Assembly: GCF_039537005.1 (NCBI RefSeq)
Contig: NZ_BAAAZR010000002.1
Span: forward strand, 372,001 to 436,000
Length of the DNA: 64,000 nt
Reading direction: 5' to 3'
DNA from: Sphaerisporangium flaviroseum
GTDB lineage: Bacteria; Actinomycetota; Actinomycetes; Streptosporangiales; Streptosporangiaceae
The notes under the pieces are model-generated. The model searched no databases, was not told the origin of the DNA, and saw nothing but the letters and a program-made list of their open reading frames with translations. A program made the position numbers and the translations under genes. Positions within the stretch are counted from its first letter, which is position 1. Each line of letters starts with the position of its first letter. This document shows, in pieces, positions 1 through 7,996 of the stretch.

Positions 1-920
1 CCTCCACCGAGGAGATCGCCGAGGTCGTCAACTCCTCGATCGGCGAGGACATGTTCCGGCGCGACTACGCCGACGTGTTCAAGGGCGACGAGGCCTGGCG
101 GTCGCTGCCGATCCCGACCGGCGACACCTTCGAGTGGGACCCGTCCTCCACCTACGTCCGCAAGGCGCCGTACTTCGACGGCATGCCGAGCAAGCCGGAG
201 GCGGTCACCGACATCCACAGTGCGCGCGTGCTCGCGCTGCTCGGCGACTCGGTCACGACCGACCACATCTCCCCGGCCGGTTCGATCAAGGCGGACTCGC
301 CCGCCGGACGCTACCTCAAGGAGAACGGCGTCGGCCCGAAGGATTTCAACTCCTACGGCTCCCGCCGCGGCAACCACGAGATCATGATCCGGGGGACGTT
401 CGCCAACATCCGCCTGCGCAACCAGATCGCGCCCGGCACCGAGGGCGGCTTCACCCGCGACTTCACCCAGGACGGCGGCCCGGTCTCCTCGATCTACGAC
501 GCCTCGGTGAACTACCAGGAGGCCGGCATCCCGCTGGTCGTGCTGGCGGGCAAGGAGTACGGCTCCGGGTCCTCGCGTGACTGGGCGGCCAAGGGCACGG
601 CGCTGCTGGGCGTGCGCGCGGTCATCGCCGAGTCGTACGAGCGCATCCACCGGTCCAACCTGATCGGCATGGGCGTGCTCCCGCTGCAGTTCCCCGAGGG
701 CGAGACCGCCGCCTCTCTGGGCCTGACCGGCGAGGAGACCTTCGACATCACCGGTGTCGAGGAGCTCAACGCGGGCAAGACCCCGGGGACCGTCACGGTT
801 AGAACAGGGGACAAGGAGTTCGAGGCGGTCGTCCGCATCGACACTCCCGGCGAGGCGGACTACTACCGTCACGGCGGCATCATGCAGTATGTCCTGCGCT
901 CCCTGCTCGCCAAGAGCTGA
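1..920 (+). CDS. acnA: Aconitate hydratase, C-terminal part (gene enters from the left edge)
   Basis: Aconitase interconverts citrate and isocitrate in the TCA cycle with a [4Fe-4S] cluster. The frame is already open at base 3, so the start and the cluster cysteines lie left of the window; about 305 codons are visible. They cover the end of domain 3 and the whole swivelling domain 4. Recognisable segments are LLGDSVTTDHISPAG, SYGSRRGNHEIMIRG, the active-site stretch KEYGSGSSRDWAAKG and HRSNLIGMGVLPLQF. These match the AcnA/IRP-type family closely. A strong hairpin terminator follows the stop. No other function is plausible. Confidence 0.96.
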   Translation, partial: STEEIAEVVNSSIGEDMFRRDYADVFKGDEAWRSLPIPTGDTFEWDPSSTYVRKAPYFDGMPSKPEAVTDIHSARVLALLGDSVTTDHISPAGSIKADSPAGRYLKENGVGPKDFNSYGSRRGNHEIMIRGTFANIRLRNQIAPGTEGGFTRDFTQDGGPVSSIYDASVNYQEAGIPLVVLAGKEYGSGSSRDWAAKGTALLGVRAVIAESYERIHRSNLIGMGVLPLQFPEGETAASLGLTGEETFDITGVEELNAGKTPGTVTVRTGDKEFEAVVRIDTPGEADYYRHGGIMQYVLRSLLAKS

Positions 921-973
921 GCAGGGTACGGCGAGGCCGCGGCCTCGCTCTCGGGGATCACTCCGACACAGAG

Positions 974-1008
974 AACAGCCCGGCGGCACACCCATCCGCC
1001 GGGCTGTT
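974..1008 (+). terminator. Hairpin terminator after aconitase
   Basis: A perfect 13-base inverted repeat (arms 974-986 and 996-1008, AACAGCCCGGCGG and its complement) encloses a 9-base loop. It sits 54 bases after the acnA stop. There is no long U-tract, as is common in high-GC actinomycetes. Confidence 0.8.
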
Positions 1009-1088
1009 CGACGTTTCCGGACATCGTCGGCGTGGGCTGTGACTCGCCCGGGGTGAACTGAGATGACGGCGAGCGTCGGCTGGGAGGA

Positions 1089-1215
1089 TGGTCGGCGAGA
1101 GTGGGCCCCGACTCGCCCACCCACCCCAGGCTTCGCGCCGCGCATGGCGCCGAGCTCACCGCGCCGTACAACGGCGCCGAGTTCACCGCGTAGCCTCCCG
1201 CCGCATCGGCGCCGC
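1089..1215 (-). repeat. Dispersed 3' repeat, copy A
   Basis: Minus-strand copy of a roughly 100-base family found six times in the first 10.5 kb. Shared blocks are GGCGCCGATGCGGCGGGAGG, then a second GTCGGCGCCG-like block, then CTGGGGTGGGTGGGCGAGTC followed by GGGGCC. This copy carries one extra internal duplication of the GGTGAACTCGGCGCCG block. It lies 56 bases downstream of the ATP-binding protein gene, on the same strand. The six copies differ by indels that break every reading frame, so it is read as non-coding. Confidence 0.75.
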
Positions 1216-1270
1216 AACACACGGCCCCGAGGCACCGCAACACACGGCCCGGAGCCGACCGTTTGCGCCG

Positions 1271-2053
1271 TTAGGCGGGGGCGGAGGGCCGTTGCTCCAG
1301 GAGTGCCCAAACGGTGTGTCCGGTCTCGGGAGAGCCGTCATACCCTGTGCGCGTGGCCAGCGCAGCCACCATGACCAGCCCACGCCCGCCCTCCTCGTCG
1401 GGCGAGGGCTCCGTGCCGCCCAACCGGGGCACGCCGCTTCCTCCGTCGTCCCGCACTGCGATCCGGACATCCGTGGCATTCCAGGTGACCTCGACGACGA
1501 AGAAGCCGTCGGGCGCGCTGCGAGTGTGGCGCAGTGCGTTGCCCGCCAGTTCGGAGACGATCAACTCCGCCTCTTCGACGATCGGTGCGCCGGCCAGCAC
1601 GAGCCGTACGAACCTGCGAGCCTGCGATGCCTGCTCCGGCCGCCCCGGGAACACCCGCCGCCACAGCAGGTCCACCGAACGCGGCCGTACTGGCGTCTTC
1701 TCGGACGTTTCCGGCGTGAAGAGACCCCCTGGAGTCGCGACGAGACCTCCCTCGGTACTGAGAACGACGTGCCCCGCTAGCCCTGGCACGGCCTCGTCTG
1801 CCCGGGGACGTGGAACAGCCTCCTGTCCGCTGGAACGTGGAGCGGCGTCCGGTCCGTAGGGACGTGGACCAGCCTCCTGCCCGTGGGGACGTCGAATGGC
1901 GTCCGGTCCGTGGGTACGTGCAGCGGCGTCTAATTCGAAGGGACGTGGAACGGGGTCCGATTCGCTGGGACATGGCGCGGGCTCCCCTCCGTAGAGGTAG
2001 GGGAGGGCCTCGTCTGTGGCGGACGGGGGAGTAGGTTTCGGATCGGCGGCCAT
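1271..2053 (-). CDS. ATP-binding protein with a GHKL/HATPase domain (anti-sigma kinase-like)
   Basis: The protein is 260 residues. The C-terminal half is an HATPase_c_2 domain of the RsbW/SpoIIAB type: the N-box is seen in EEAELIVSELAGNALRHT, the G1 box in VRDDGGSG and the G2 box in EEGGRGLVMV. Such proteins bind ATP and act as anti-sigma factors or regulatory kinases in streptomycetes and relatives. The start at 2053 was chosen because AAGGAGGT (2062-2069) precedes it at good spacing; a longer open frame upstream lacks such a site. The N-terminal third is a proline/arginine-rich linker made of 9-residue repeats. The gene is divergent from the TPR regulator. Its partner sigma factor or antagonist is not evident here. 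Confidence 0.8.
   Translation of the reverse strand: MAADPKPTPPSATDEALPYLYGGEPAPCPSESDPVPRPFELDAAARTHGPDAIRRPHGQEAGPRPYGPDAAPRSSGQEAVPRPRADEAVPGLAGHVVLSTEGGLVATPGGLFTPETSEKTPVRPRSVDLLWRRVFPGRPEQASQARRFVRLVLAGAPIVEEAELIVSELAGNALRHTRSAPDGFFVVEVTWNATDVRIAVRDDGGSGVPRLGGTEPSPDEEGGRGLVMVAALATRTGYDGSPETGHTVWALLEQRPSAPA
1805..1985 (-). repeat. 27-base coding tandem repeat inside the ATP-binding protein gene
   Basis: Six full units and one partial unit of 27 bases (1805, 1832, 1859, 1886, 1913, 1940, and partial from 1967) follow one another. On the plus strand each begins GGGACGTGG or a close variant. Read on the coding strand they give 9-residue units such as RPYGPDAAP, RPHGQEAGP and RPRADEAVP. Period 27 keeps the frame, so copy number changes would only lengthen or shorten the linker. 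Confidence 0.85.
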
Positions 2054-2317
2054 GCGGGGCCACCTCCTTGCGGGGAACCAAGGGGTGCGGACAAGCCAGC
2101 ACTCTGGCCCGTGCGGCGCCCTTCGCCGACCCCTGCTCGACTCACGATCGGTCCCCCGGGGAACGGCCCGGTGAGCTGCAGAGACGTCAGTCGTACGACG
2201 GTGACCACTCCCACGACGGAGAAGTGACATCACCTTCTCGGTCATTTTCGGTAGCCGATCAGTCACGGTACGTGAGAACATGTGTTCGTACAGTCGCGAG
2301 GGAGGTGTGCACGACCC

Positions 2318-3913
2318 ATGTCCGGCGAGGGGTATCGCATCCTGCGCGAGTGCCGCGTGCGTAGTGAGCGTCTGCGCGCCATGGGGTTGACGTTCGAGCA
2401 GGTCGCGGAGGTGTTCGGGCTCTTCCATGATGTGAGCCCTCTTCGCCTGCATCGGTACGCCCACGGGCGTACCGCCGCCGAGGTCGTCGCCGCCTACAAC
2501 GATCTCGACGCTGCCGGCACGGCCTGCCTGCGTGAGAGCCGACTGTACGACTACGAGACGTGGCCGCTCCGGGGGAAACGCCCATCCGCCAGAGCCCTGG
2601 GCTTGTTCGCCCAGATCTACCGGACGGCCGCCCGCCGCCTGATCACCGACGACACATTCTCCTCATACTCCGCCCGCGACCGCGATCTCATCGACCGTAC
2701 GGACCATCGCCATCTCGCTTCTCCGCAGCCTCGCCACGCCTCCTGCGCGAGCGCCGCCCGTGTCAGCATGGACTCAGCAGCGGTGCGCACCGGCGGCAGA
2801 GGCGTCCCGGTCTTCCTGGCCCGGGTCCCCGCCCCCGCCGACTGCGCCGCCCTGCTCCGCGCCCTCGGAGCCGAGGAGGCCGACATGCGACGCCGCGACA
2901 TGTTGTTTGAGTTGGCCCTCGCGCTCGGCGGCGCTCCGGCCCTGCTCCTGCTCCGTCGACTTTCTCCACCGGAGAAAGATCGGCTGGCGCTGATCGTGGG
3001 TCCGTCCGGCCGAGTCGACTCCCAAAGTGTCCAGATCATCGAGAAGCTGAACGTGGCCTGCCGGCAGCTCGATGACGAGTTCGGTCCCCAAAGCGTGCTG
3101 CCCGTCGTGGATGCTCAACGCGGTCTCGTGGCGGAACTGCTCAAGCGGGAATCATTGTTACCGGGACTCCGCGATCGTCTGGTTAATACCTATGCCGAGT
3201 TGAGCGAGCTGGCGGGATACCTGTGCAACGACCTCATGGACTACACCCAGGCCGGGCTCCGCTACAAGGACGCGCTGAGCGCCGCGCACGAGAACGCCGA
3301 TCCCACGATGATCGCCTATGTGCATGCCTGTCTGGGGTGGATGGCGCTGTATCAAGGCAAGCCCGGCAGGGCCTTGGACCACATGTTCGCCGCGCAAGGA
3401 TGGGCGCAGCGCAGCGAGAGTGACGTCATGAAGTCCGCCCATGCCATGGGTTTGGCTCAAGTGCTGGCGAGAACCGGCGACGTACGAGAAAGCGAGCACG
3501 CTCTTGCGCGGTCGGTGAATCTCGCAGGACGAATGAGGGATGACACCGACCCGATCTATTTGTACTGGTGGTCGGACAACGCGATGCAGAGTCGCTCGGC
3601 CGATTGCATGCTCGCGTGGGGGCGCGCCGATGAGGCGCTGAAGTCGGCCGACCGGACACTCACCTCTGGGATCACGTCGAAGCTCTTGCGCGGCCGGACC
3701 CTGCTGAACTCGGCAGAAGCGCTCATCCAGAAGCGTGAGATCGCCGCCGCCGCTGCCAGGATCCACATGGCAGCTGAGATCACCGTCGGGCACAGTTCGG
3801 CACGACTGGCACACTCCATTCGGCAAGCCGGTTCCCGGCTCCAGCCATGGGCGGACAACAAACACGTCCGCGCCCTTGACGACCAGCTCCGCTCCCTGTC
3901 CACGCTCTCCTGA
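2318..3913 (+). CDS. Helix-turn-helix/TPR transcriptional regulator
   Basis: The protein is 531 residues. The N-terminus (RSERLRAMGLTFEQVAEVFG and following) resembles the divergent XRE-like helix-turn-helix found in large regulator families of streptosporangia. The C-terminal half has helical TPR-like repeats, for example AELAGYLCNDLMDYTQAGLRYKDALSAA split over residues 290-320 and AYVHACLGWMALYQGKPGRA. This layout is typical of cytoplasmic regulators that respond to a peptide or small ligand, but the ligand cannot be guessed. The start at 2318 has a GGAGG at 2301-2305; an in-frame start at 2282 has none. It is transcribed away from the ATP-binding gene across 264 bases. Confidence 0.75.
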   Translation: MSGEGYRILRECRVRSERLRAMGLTFEQVAEVFGLFHDVSPLRLHRYAHGRTAAEVVAAYNDLDAAGTACLRESRLYDYETWPLRGKRPSARALGLFAQIYRTAARRLITDDTFSSYSARDRDLIDRTDHRHLASPQPRHASCASAARVSMDSAAVRTGGRGVPVFLARVPAPADCAALLRALGAEEADMRRRDMLFELALALGGAPALLLLRRLSPPEKDRLALIVGPSGRVDSQSVQIIEKLNVACRQLDDEFGPQSVLPVVDAQRGLVAELLKRESLLPGLRDRLVNTYAELSELAGYLCNDLMDYTQAGLRYKDALSAAHENADPTMIAYVHACLGWMALYQGKPGRALDHMFAAQGWAQRSESDVMKSAHAMGLAQVLARTGDVRESEHALARSVNLAGRMRDDTDPIYLYWWSDNAMQSRSADCMLAWGRADEALKSADRTLTSGITSKLLRGRTLLNSAEALIQKREIAAAAARIHMAAEITVGHSSARLAHSIRQAGSRLQPWADNKHVRALDDQLRSLSTLS

Positions 3914-4035
3914 ACGGCTCGTCCCTGAACGCCGCGCAGCCGGTGGCGGCGGCCTGGCGGGCGATCCCGTCCACCTATCCGGTGTGCGCCCATGACAACG
4001 GCACCCCGTCCACCCTGCCACGCGCACGAGCTTGG

Positions 4036-4131
4036 TCCCCACGGTGGGAGGTGTCGCGGTGAAGTCGGGCGGTGTGCGGCGGGGAAGCTGGGGTGGGTGG
4101 GCGAGTCGGGGCCCATTCTGGCCGGTCGTTC
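4036..4131 (+). repeat. Dispersed 3' repeat, copy B
   Basis: Plus-strand copy, 123 bases after the stop of the plus-strand TPR regulator. It contains GCGGTGAAGTCGGGCGG, CGGCGGGGAAGCTGGGGTGG and CGAGTCGGGGCC. The block at its 5' end is degenerate. Its 3' flank (about 4203-4280, with CCACCGTTGTTGGACGCGTT) is repeated after copy C at 4480-4555, so B and C form a longer tandem duplication. The whole 3914-4819 interval holds these two copies and no convincing gene. Confidence 0.75.
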
Positions 4132-4345
4132 TCCCGTGTCGACCCTGTGGTTCCGCGTGAATGTTGACCCACTCCGTGATGATCATGAGTGTCTGTTCGT
4201 GCTGCCCTCCCGCCCACCGTTGTTGGACGCGTTCAGGTCTGTGCTCGGGTTGGTGGGTAGTGGCTTCCCGACGGTTGGCGATTGTCGAGCTGGACCACTG
4301 GCTGGTGGCCCACCTCTATTGCTGCTGCTCAGTCGTACGGTGTTG

Positions 4346-4455
4346 CTTAAGTCGGCGCCGATGCGGCGGGAGGTGGTGCGGTGAAGTCGGCGCCGTGTGC
4401 GGCGGGGAAGCTGGGGTTGGTGGGCGAGTCGGGGCCAATTCTGGCCGCTCGTTCT
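4346..4455 (+). repeat. Dispersed 3' repeat, copy C
   Basis: Plus-strand copy starting CTTAAGTCGGCGCCGATGCG and ending GTCGGGGCCAATTCTGGCCG. Within the element the AAGTCGGCGCCG block occurs twice, about 38 bases apart, so the element is itself a diverged duplication. It is the most complete copy together with D. Confidence 0.75.
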
Positions 4456-4772
4456 CCCAGTCCCTTCTTGCCGCCCTGCCGCCCACCGTTGTTGGACGCG
4501 TTCACGTCCGTGCTCGGGTTGGTGGTATTCCCTTCCCGACGGTTGGCGTCTGCTGCTTCTGCTGCTCGGTCGTGCAGTGTGTTGCATCAACGCTGCGACC
4601 GTCCGAGGGAGACGGTCGATCCATCAGCGGATGACCGGACCGGGTGAAGCCGCGGCGCGTCGAGGCTGGGCGATGGCCGACGCCGCGGCAGCGCCGAGCA
4701 GCGAGCGTCGGGTCAGGCTCAGGGGTCCTCTCGTGTTCAACATGGCAAGAATGTAAGGTGGGCATTCCAATA

Positions 4773-4790
4773 AGTCAGGTAAGCTTGACT
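4773..4790. promoter_or_regulatory. Candidate operator upstream of the membrane protein/XRE pair
   Basis: Palindrome AGTCA-N8-TGACT lies 30 bases before the start of the membrane protein gene. It overlaps a second, imperfect pair (GGTAAGCT at 4778 and AGCTTTACC at 4803). The XRE regulator two genes into the operon is the obvious candidate to bind, which is inference. Confidence 0.4.
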
Positions 4791-4819
4791 GTATGGAAGG
4801 GTAGCTTTACCTTCGTGTC

Positions 4820-5221
4820 ATGGTGAAACAGCAGGACCAAGTGACGCGCGCGGCCCGCCGCGCTGTCCTCATCGACGGCCTACCCGTGGCCACTCTGGGC
4901 CCTGTGGCCCTGGCGCTAGGCAGTGATCCCGACCAGAGCACCGTTCAGAAGGCCTGGTGGATTGCGGTGACCGCCGTGTTCGCGCTCGCCGTGGCCTGGG
5001 TCCTGCTGCGGGCGTTCCGGCGTGCAGACGAATACCTGCGGAAGATCCAGCTGGAAAGCATGGCCATCGCCTTCGCGGCAGTCCTCGTGGCACTGCAAGT
5101 GGCCACCGTGCTCGACGCCACGGGCGTCATCCAGCTCCATCAGCTCACGCAGCTGATCCTCATCGGCGGGGTGGCAATCTGGCTTGTGATCGCCGACCTG
5201 CGCACCCGCCTGCACCGATGA
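4820..5221 (+). CDS. Small integral membrane protein paired with an XRE regulator
   Basis: 133 residues with four predicted membrane helices: around residues 17-34, 46-64, 79-99 and 106-124. A basic/acidic loop (RAFRRADEYLRKIQLE) lies between the second and third. No enzymatic motif is visible. Short four-helix proteins of this kind are frequently encoded directly before a 70-residue XRE regulator, as here (13-base gap), and the two are probably co-transcribed. There is no clear ribosome binding site, so the message may be leaderless or the start may be the next codon, GTG. Confidence 0.7.
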   Translation: MVKQQDQVTRAARRAVLIDGLPVATLGPVALALGSDPDQSTVQKAWWIAVTAVFALAVAWVLLRAFRRADEYLRKIQLESMAIAFAAVLVALQVATVLDATGVIQLHQLTQLILIGGVAIWLVIADLRTRLHR

Positions 5222-5234
5222 AGGCGCCGCACCC

Positions 5235-5459
5235 ATGAAGAACCGACTACGCGAACTGCGAGCAGCCCGCCGGTGGAGCCAGGCCGCCCTGGCCGACCGG
5301 TGCCAAGTCTCCCGACAGGCCATCAACGCCATCGAGACCGAGCGGTACGACCCCAGCTTGCCCCTGGCGTTCACCATCGCCGACGTCTTCGGCCTTACCA
5401 TCGAGGAGATCTTCCTGCCCGACCGGGCGGACACGACGAACGACCCGGACCGATCCTGA
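5235..5459 (+). CDS. XRE-family helix-turn-helix regulator, 74 residues
   Basis: A stand-alone HTH_3 domain: RELRAARRWSQAALADRCQV is helices 1-2 and SRQAINAIETERYDPSL holds the recognition helix. The tail FTIADVFGLTIEEIFLPD is typical of the short YozG-like repressors that accompany small membrane proteins. It probably represses its own operon through the palindrome upstream of the membrane protein gene; that link is inferred from position. Confidence 0.85.
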   Translation: MKNRLRELRAARRWSQAALADRCQVSRQAINAIETERYDPSLPLAFTIADVFGLTIEEIFLPDRADTTNDPDRS

Positions 5460-5622
5460 ACGCCTCAGGCCGGCTTCCAGCCAGTCGGCGCGAGCGAGCG
5501 GGCAGAGATGGAGCCCCCGTTCTTCGCTGGGACAATCTCCAGCAGATTATGGCCAGCGCCCATAGGCGAATGACGCAGCCCGAGAGTGACACTGTCCGTG
5601 GCGTTCCACGAAACGCGAAGCA

Positions 5623-5735
5623 GCTTAAGTCGGCGCCGATGCGGCGGGAGGCGGTGCGGTGAAGTCGGCGCCGTGTGCGGCGGGAAACCTGGGGTGGGTG
5701 AGTGAGTCGGGGCCAATTCTGGCCGGTCTCCCCGA
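5623..5735 (+). repeat. Dispersed 3' repeat, copy D
   Basis: Plus-strand copy, 164 bases after the XRE gene and same orientation. It starts CTTAAGTCGGCGCCGATGCG exactly like copy C and ends GGGGCCAATTCTGGCCGGTC. The interval 5460-5816 contains nothing else that looks like a gene. Confidence 0.75.
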
Positions 5736-5816
5736 CCATCCTTGCCGCCCTCGTTGGCGTCCCGTCGTCCCTCTACTTGAACGGCACTGTCTCCCCTGCG
5801 ACCATCCACGGGGCTG

Positions 5817-6824
5817 TTACTCCAGCGGGTAGGAAACGTCGGCGACCCGGATGGTCCTGACGCGAGGGTCTTCGATGATCTTCCGGAGGCGGTCGATGCT
5901 GGAGAGCTCGTCCACGTAGGCGTAGGCCTTGCCCTCGGCCGCCGATGTGCGCAGCCTGGCCAGGCTCAGGCCGAACTGCCTGAGGTTGGCGTCGTCGTGA
6001 TCGCGAAGGGAGCCCACCCAGGTGCGGAAGTCCGCCAGTCCTCGCGGGACGTAGTCGACGCATTCGCCTCTGAAGGGTGGGGCGGTGGTGTTCATCAACC
6101 CCAAACCCGGGCTCCAGGTGATCGGGGTGAACCGCGGCCGGTGCTCGTAGACGACGAGATCCGGACACGACTGGTACTGCTTGCCGAAGGCCAGTAGCTG
6201 GGCCGGGGTGAGGGGAGTGGTGAACTCCACCACGGCCAGCGCGTCCATGGTCTCCGGCAGGCGCGCGAGGACCTCGCGCATCCGCTCTTTGGGCTGGTTG
6301 CCGGTCCCGACGTTGTACAGGCCGTAGGTCAGCGGCGTCTCGGTGGCGAAGCCGAGCGGTGGACGCTGCACATGGCCGAAGAAGTCCTGCGTCAGCTCGT
6401 CCTTCTGGTCGCCGAAGTCCCTTCCGGTGGAGAAACCTCCGACGGCGCGGAGTGGCCTGATGCTCGCCTCCAAGGAGAGCGACAGCGGGGAGGCGCTGGG
6501 CATGCCAAGTTCGATGTTGTAGCCGGGGTTGGCCATCTGTAGCGCCGTGCCGAGCACCTGATACATGCGCTGCACGCGATCGCCCCGCCGTTGCACCCAG
6601 GGCGAGCCGATGGTCGCCACCAGTGAGATCACCATCAGCGTGGCGAGCACCGTGAAACTAGTGCGCAGGATGCCCCTGCGCACGGCCCTGCGCGTCTTTC
6701 GTGCGTCGAAATCGGGGATGTCGAACTCCGCCTCCGCGGTCTCTGTCGCTGCCGTCTCCGATGCCGCGCCCGGCGGCGCCTGCCGTGCCGGTTCCTGCCG
6801 TGCCGGTTCGATCTGGTCGCTCAT
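5817..6824 (-). CDS. Anti-sigma factor, membrane-anchored (sigma-regulator type)
   Basis: 335 residues: a cytoplasmic N-terminus of about 53 residues, one membrane helix (FTVLATLMVISLVATIG), and a large extracytoplasmic domain resembling the Sigma_reg_N/Sigma_reg_C proteins that control ECF sigma factors such as Bacillus SigM. The extracytoplasmic part has two cysteines (QSCPDLV and GECVDYV) that could pair. Its ATG overlaps the stop of the upstream sigma gene by four bases, so translation is coupled. It should hold that sigma factor inactive at the membrane until a signal arrives. Assignment rests on topology and context. Confidence 0.75.
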   Translation of the reverse strand: MSDQIEPARQEPARQAPPGAASETAATETAEAEFDIPDFDARKTRRAVRRGILRTSFTVLATLMVISLVATIGSPWVQRRGDRVQRMYQVLGTALQMANPGYNIELGMPSASPLSLSLEASIRPLRAVGGFSTGRDFGDQKDELTQDFFGHVQRPPLGFATETPLTYGLYNVGTGNQPKERMREVLARLPETMDALAVVEFTTPLTPAQLLAFGKQYQSCPDLVVYEHRPRFTPITWSPGLGLMNTTAPPFRGECVDYVPRGLADFRTWVGSLRDHDDANLRQFGLSLARLRTSAAEGKAYAYVDELSSIDRLRKIIEDPRVRTIRVADVSYPLE

Positions 6825-7320
6825 CGGGTGGCTCCGTACATGTCGGCAAAGGCGGCGCGGGCGCGCCAGAGGGCGGTCTTGATCGACGAGGTCGTTCGGC
6901 CGGTCATCGCGGCCACCTCGGCAAGCGTGAACCCGTCGAAGTAGACGAGGACGAGAAGCCGTCGCTGCCGCTCGGGCAGCCGGTCCAGCACGTCGCGGAC
7001 CGCGACGGCGTCGTCGGTGGCATGCTCGGGCGCGCCGAGTTCGTCCGGGCCGGGCAGGGGCAGTGAGATCCGGTTGCGTCGCAGGTAGTCGACGTGCACG
7101 TTGCGCGCGATGCTGAGCAGCCAGGCGGCCGCGGACTCCCCGCGCCAGCCGAGCAGTGCTCGGGTGGCCTTGACGAAGGTCTCCTGCGCGAGGTCTTCGG
7201 CGAGGTGCGGGTCGCGGGTCCGGCGGAGCAGATACCCGCAGACCAGGGGCCAGTGCTCCCGGTAGAGCTGCTCGATCCGGGTGCCGATGTCCGCCTCCGC
7301 GTGAGGGATGGAAGTGTCAC
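6821..7320 (-). CDS. ECF sigma factor with an apparent frameshift near its start
   Basis: The main frame encodes sigma-70 region 2 (RDPHLAEDLAQETFVKATRA, then SAAAWLLSIARNVHVDYL) and region 4 (ERQRRLLVLVYFDGFTLAEV, TTSSIKTALWRARAAF). That frame has no ATG, GTG or TTG between its upstream stop (7352-7354) and the GTG at 7099, which would delete region 2. In the next frame a GTG at 7320 begins MTLPSLTR and sits about 10 bases after an ECF-type promoter. A single missing base near 7300 (in CGCGGAGGCGG) would join the two frames. Either the gene is disrupted or the base is a sequencing slip. It is translationally coupled to the anti-sigma gene. Confidence 0.75.
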
Positions 7321-7329
7321 ACCCTAAGA

Positions 7330-7356
7330 GACGGCACCACCACCGAGGAGGTCACA
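7330..7356 (-). promoter_or_regulatory. ECF-type promoter of the sigma/anti-sigma operon
   Basis: On the minus strand TGTGACC (7350-7356) and CGTC (7330-7333) are separated by exactly 16 bases, which fits autoregulated ECF promoters. The transcript would begin close to the GTG at 7320, giving a leaderless message. This is pattern matching only. Confidence 0.45.
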
Positions 7357-7447
7357 CACTCATTCCCCCGACCCTGATCTCCGGTGGCCGTTGCCGGTAC
7401 CGCCCGCCGGTTACCCCCGATCATCGGCGAGCACGACTCAAAGGATC

Positions 7448-7545
7448 ATCGGCGAGAATGGACCCCGACTCGCCCGCCCACCCCAGGTTTCCGCCGCACA
7501 ACGGCGCCGGGTTCACCGCGTCGCCCCCCGCCGCGTCGGCGCCGC
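7448..7545 (-). repeat. Dispersed 3' repeat, copy E
   Basis: Minus-strand copy, 124 bases downstream of the minus-strand DUF1048 gene, same orientation as that gene. Read on the minus strand it runs GGCGCCGACGCGGCGGGGGG, a second GGCGCCG block, CCTGGGGTGGGCGGGCGAGT and CGGGGTCC. Confidence 0.7.
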
Positions 7546-7570
7546 ACATGCGACCCCAGTTCATGACAGA

Positions 7571-7643
7571 GCAGCAGTCGACGGAGCAGCAGTCGACGGA
7601 GCAGCATCGACGGAGCAGCAGTCGACGGAGCAGCATCGACGGA
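7571..7643. repeat. 15/14-base tandem repeat
   Basis: Five units follow each other with lengths 15, 15, 14, 15 and 14. The long form is AGCAGCAGTCGACGG and the short form lacks one base (AGCAGCATCGACGG). Every unit carries the TCGACGGAGCAGCA core. The mixed unit length shows the array is non-coding. It lies just after the DUF1048 stop, before repeat copy E on that strand. Confidence 0.85.
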
Positions 7644-7668
7644 GCAGCACTGAGCTGCCGGTCGGGTC

Positions 7669-7995
7669 TTACTTCTCGGCCGTGCCGGGTTTCCCGCTGA
7701 TGGACTCCTGATAGATTTCCGCGTAGGTGCGGGAGTCCTTGACCAGGTCGTCGCAGAAGGCAGCGACGTCGTTGCCGATGAGTTCCAGGACTCCCTTGCC
7801 GGCCGCGACGCCCTCCTCGAAGAAATCGACAATCCCTGTGAGCAGGGACCCGTCGAACAAGTCGATCGGTCCGACCTTGAAGAAGTACTTCTGAATCTCC
7901 TTGTAGACGATCTGGTAATCCGGTGGGAGTGCCTTGACCCGCGCCATGTGCGCCCGCCACTGCTTCTTGCCCTCGATGATGTCCTGGATGCCCAC
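7669..7995 (-). CDS. DUF1048 family protein (second gene of the padR operon)
   Basis: 108 residues, mostly helical, matching the DUF1048 family: an N-terminal EGKKQWRAHMARVKALPPDY segment, a central IVYKEIQKYFFKVG and a C-terminal NDVAAFCDDLVKDSRTYAEI. The function of the family is not known. It lies one base after its paralogue and both follow a PadR regulator, an arrangement widespread in Firmicutes and Actinobacteria. Confidence 0.8.
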   Translation of the reverse strand: MGIQDIIEGKKQWRAHMARVKALPPDYQIVYKEIQKYFFKVGPIDLFDGSLLTGIVDFFEEGVAAGKGVLELIGNDVAAFCDDLVKDSRTYAEIYQESISGKPGTAEK

Positions 7996-7996
7996 G

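Noticed and set aside
4381..4647. Short protein starting MKSAPCAAGK inside repeat copy C
   Set aside because: The same segment in the other repeat copies is frameshifted, so the frame is not under selection.
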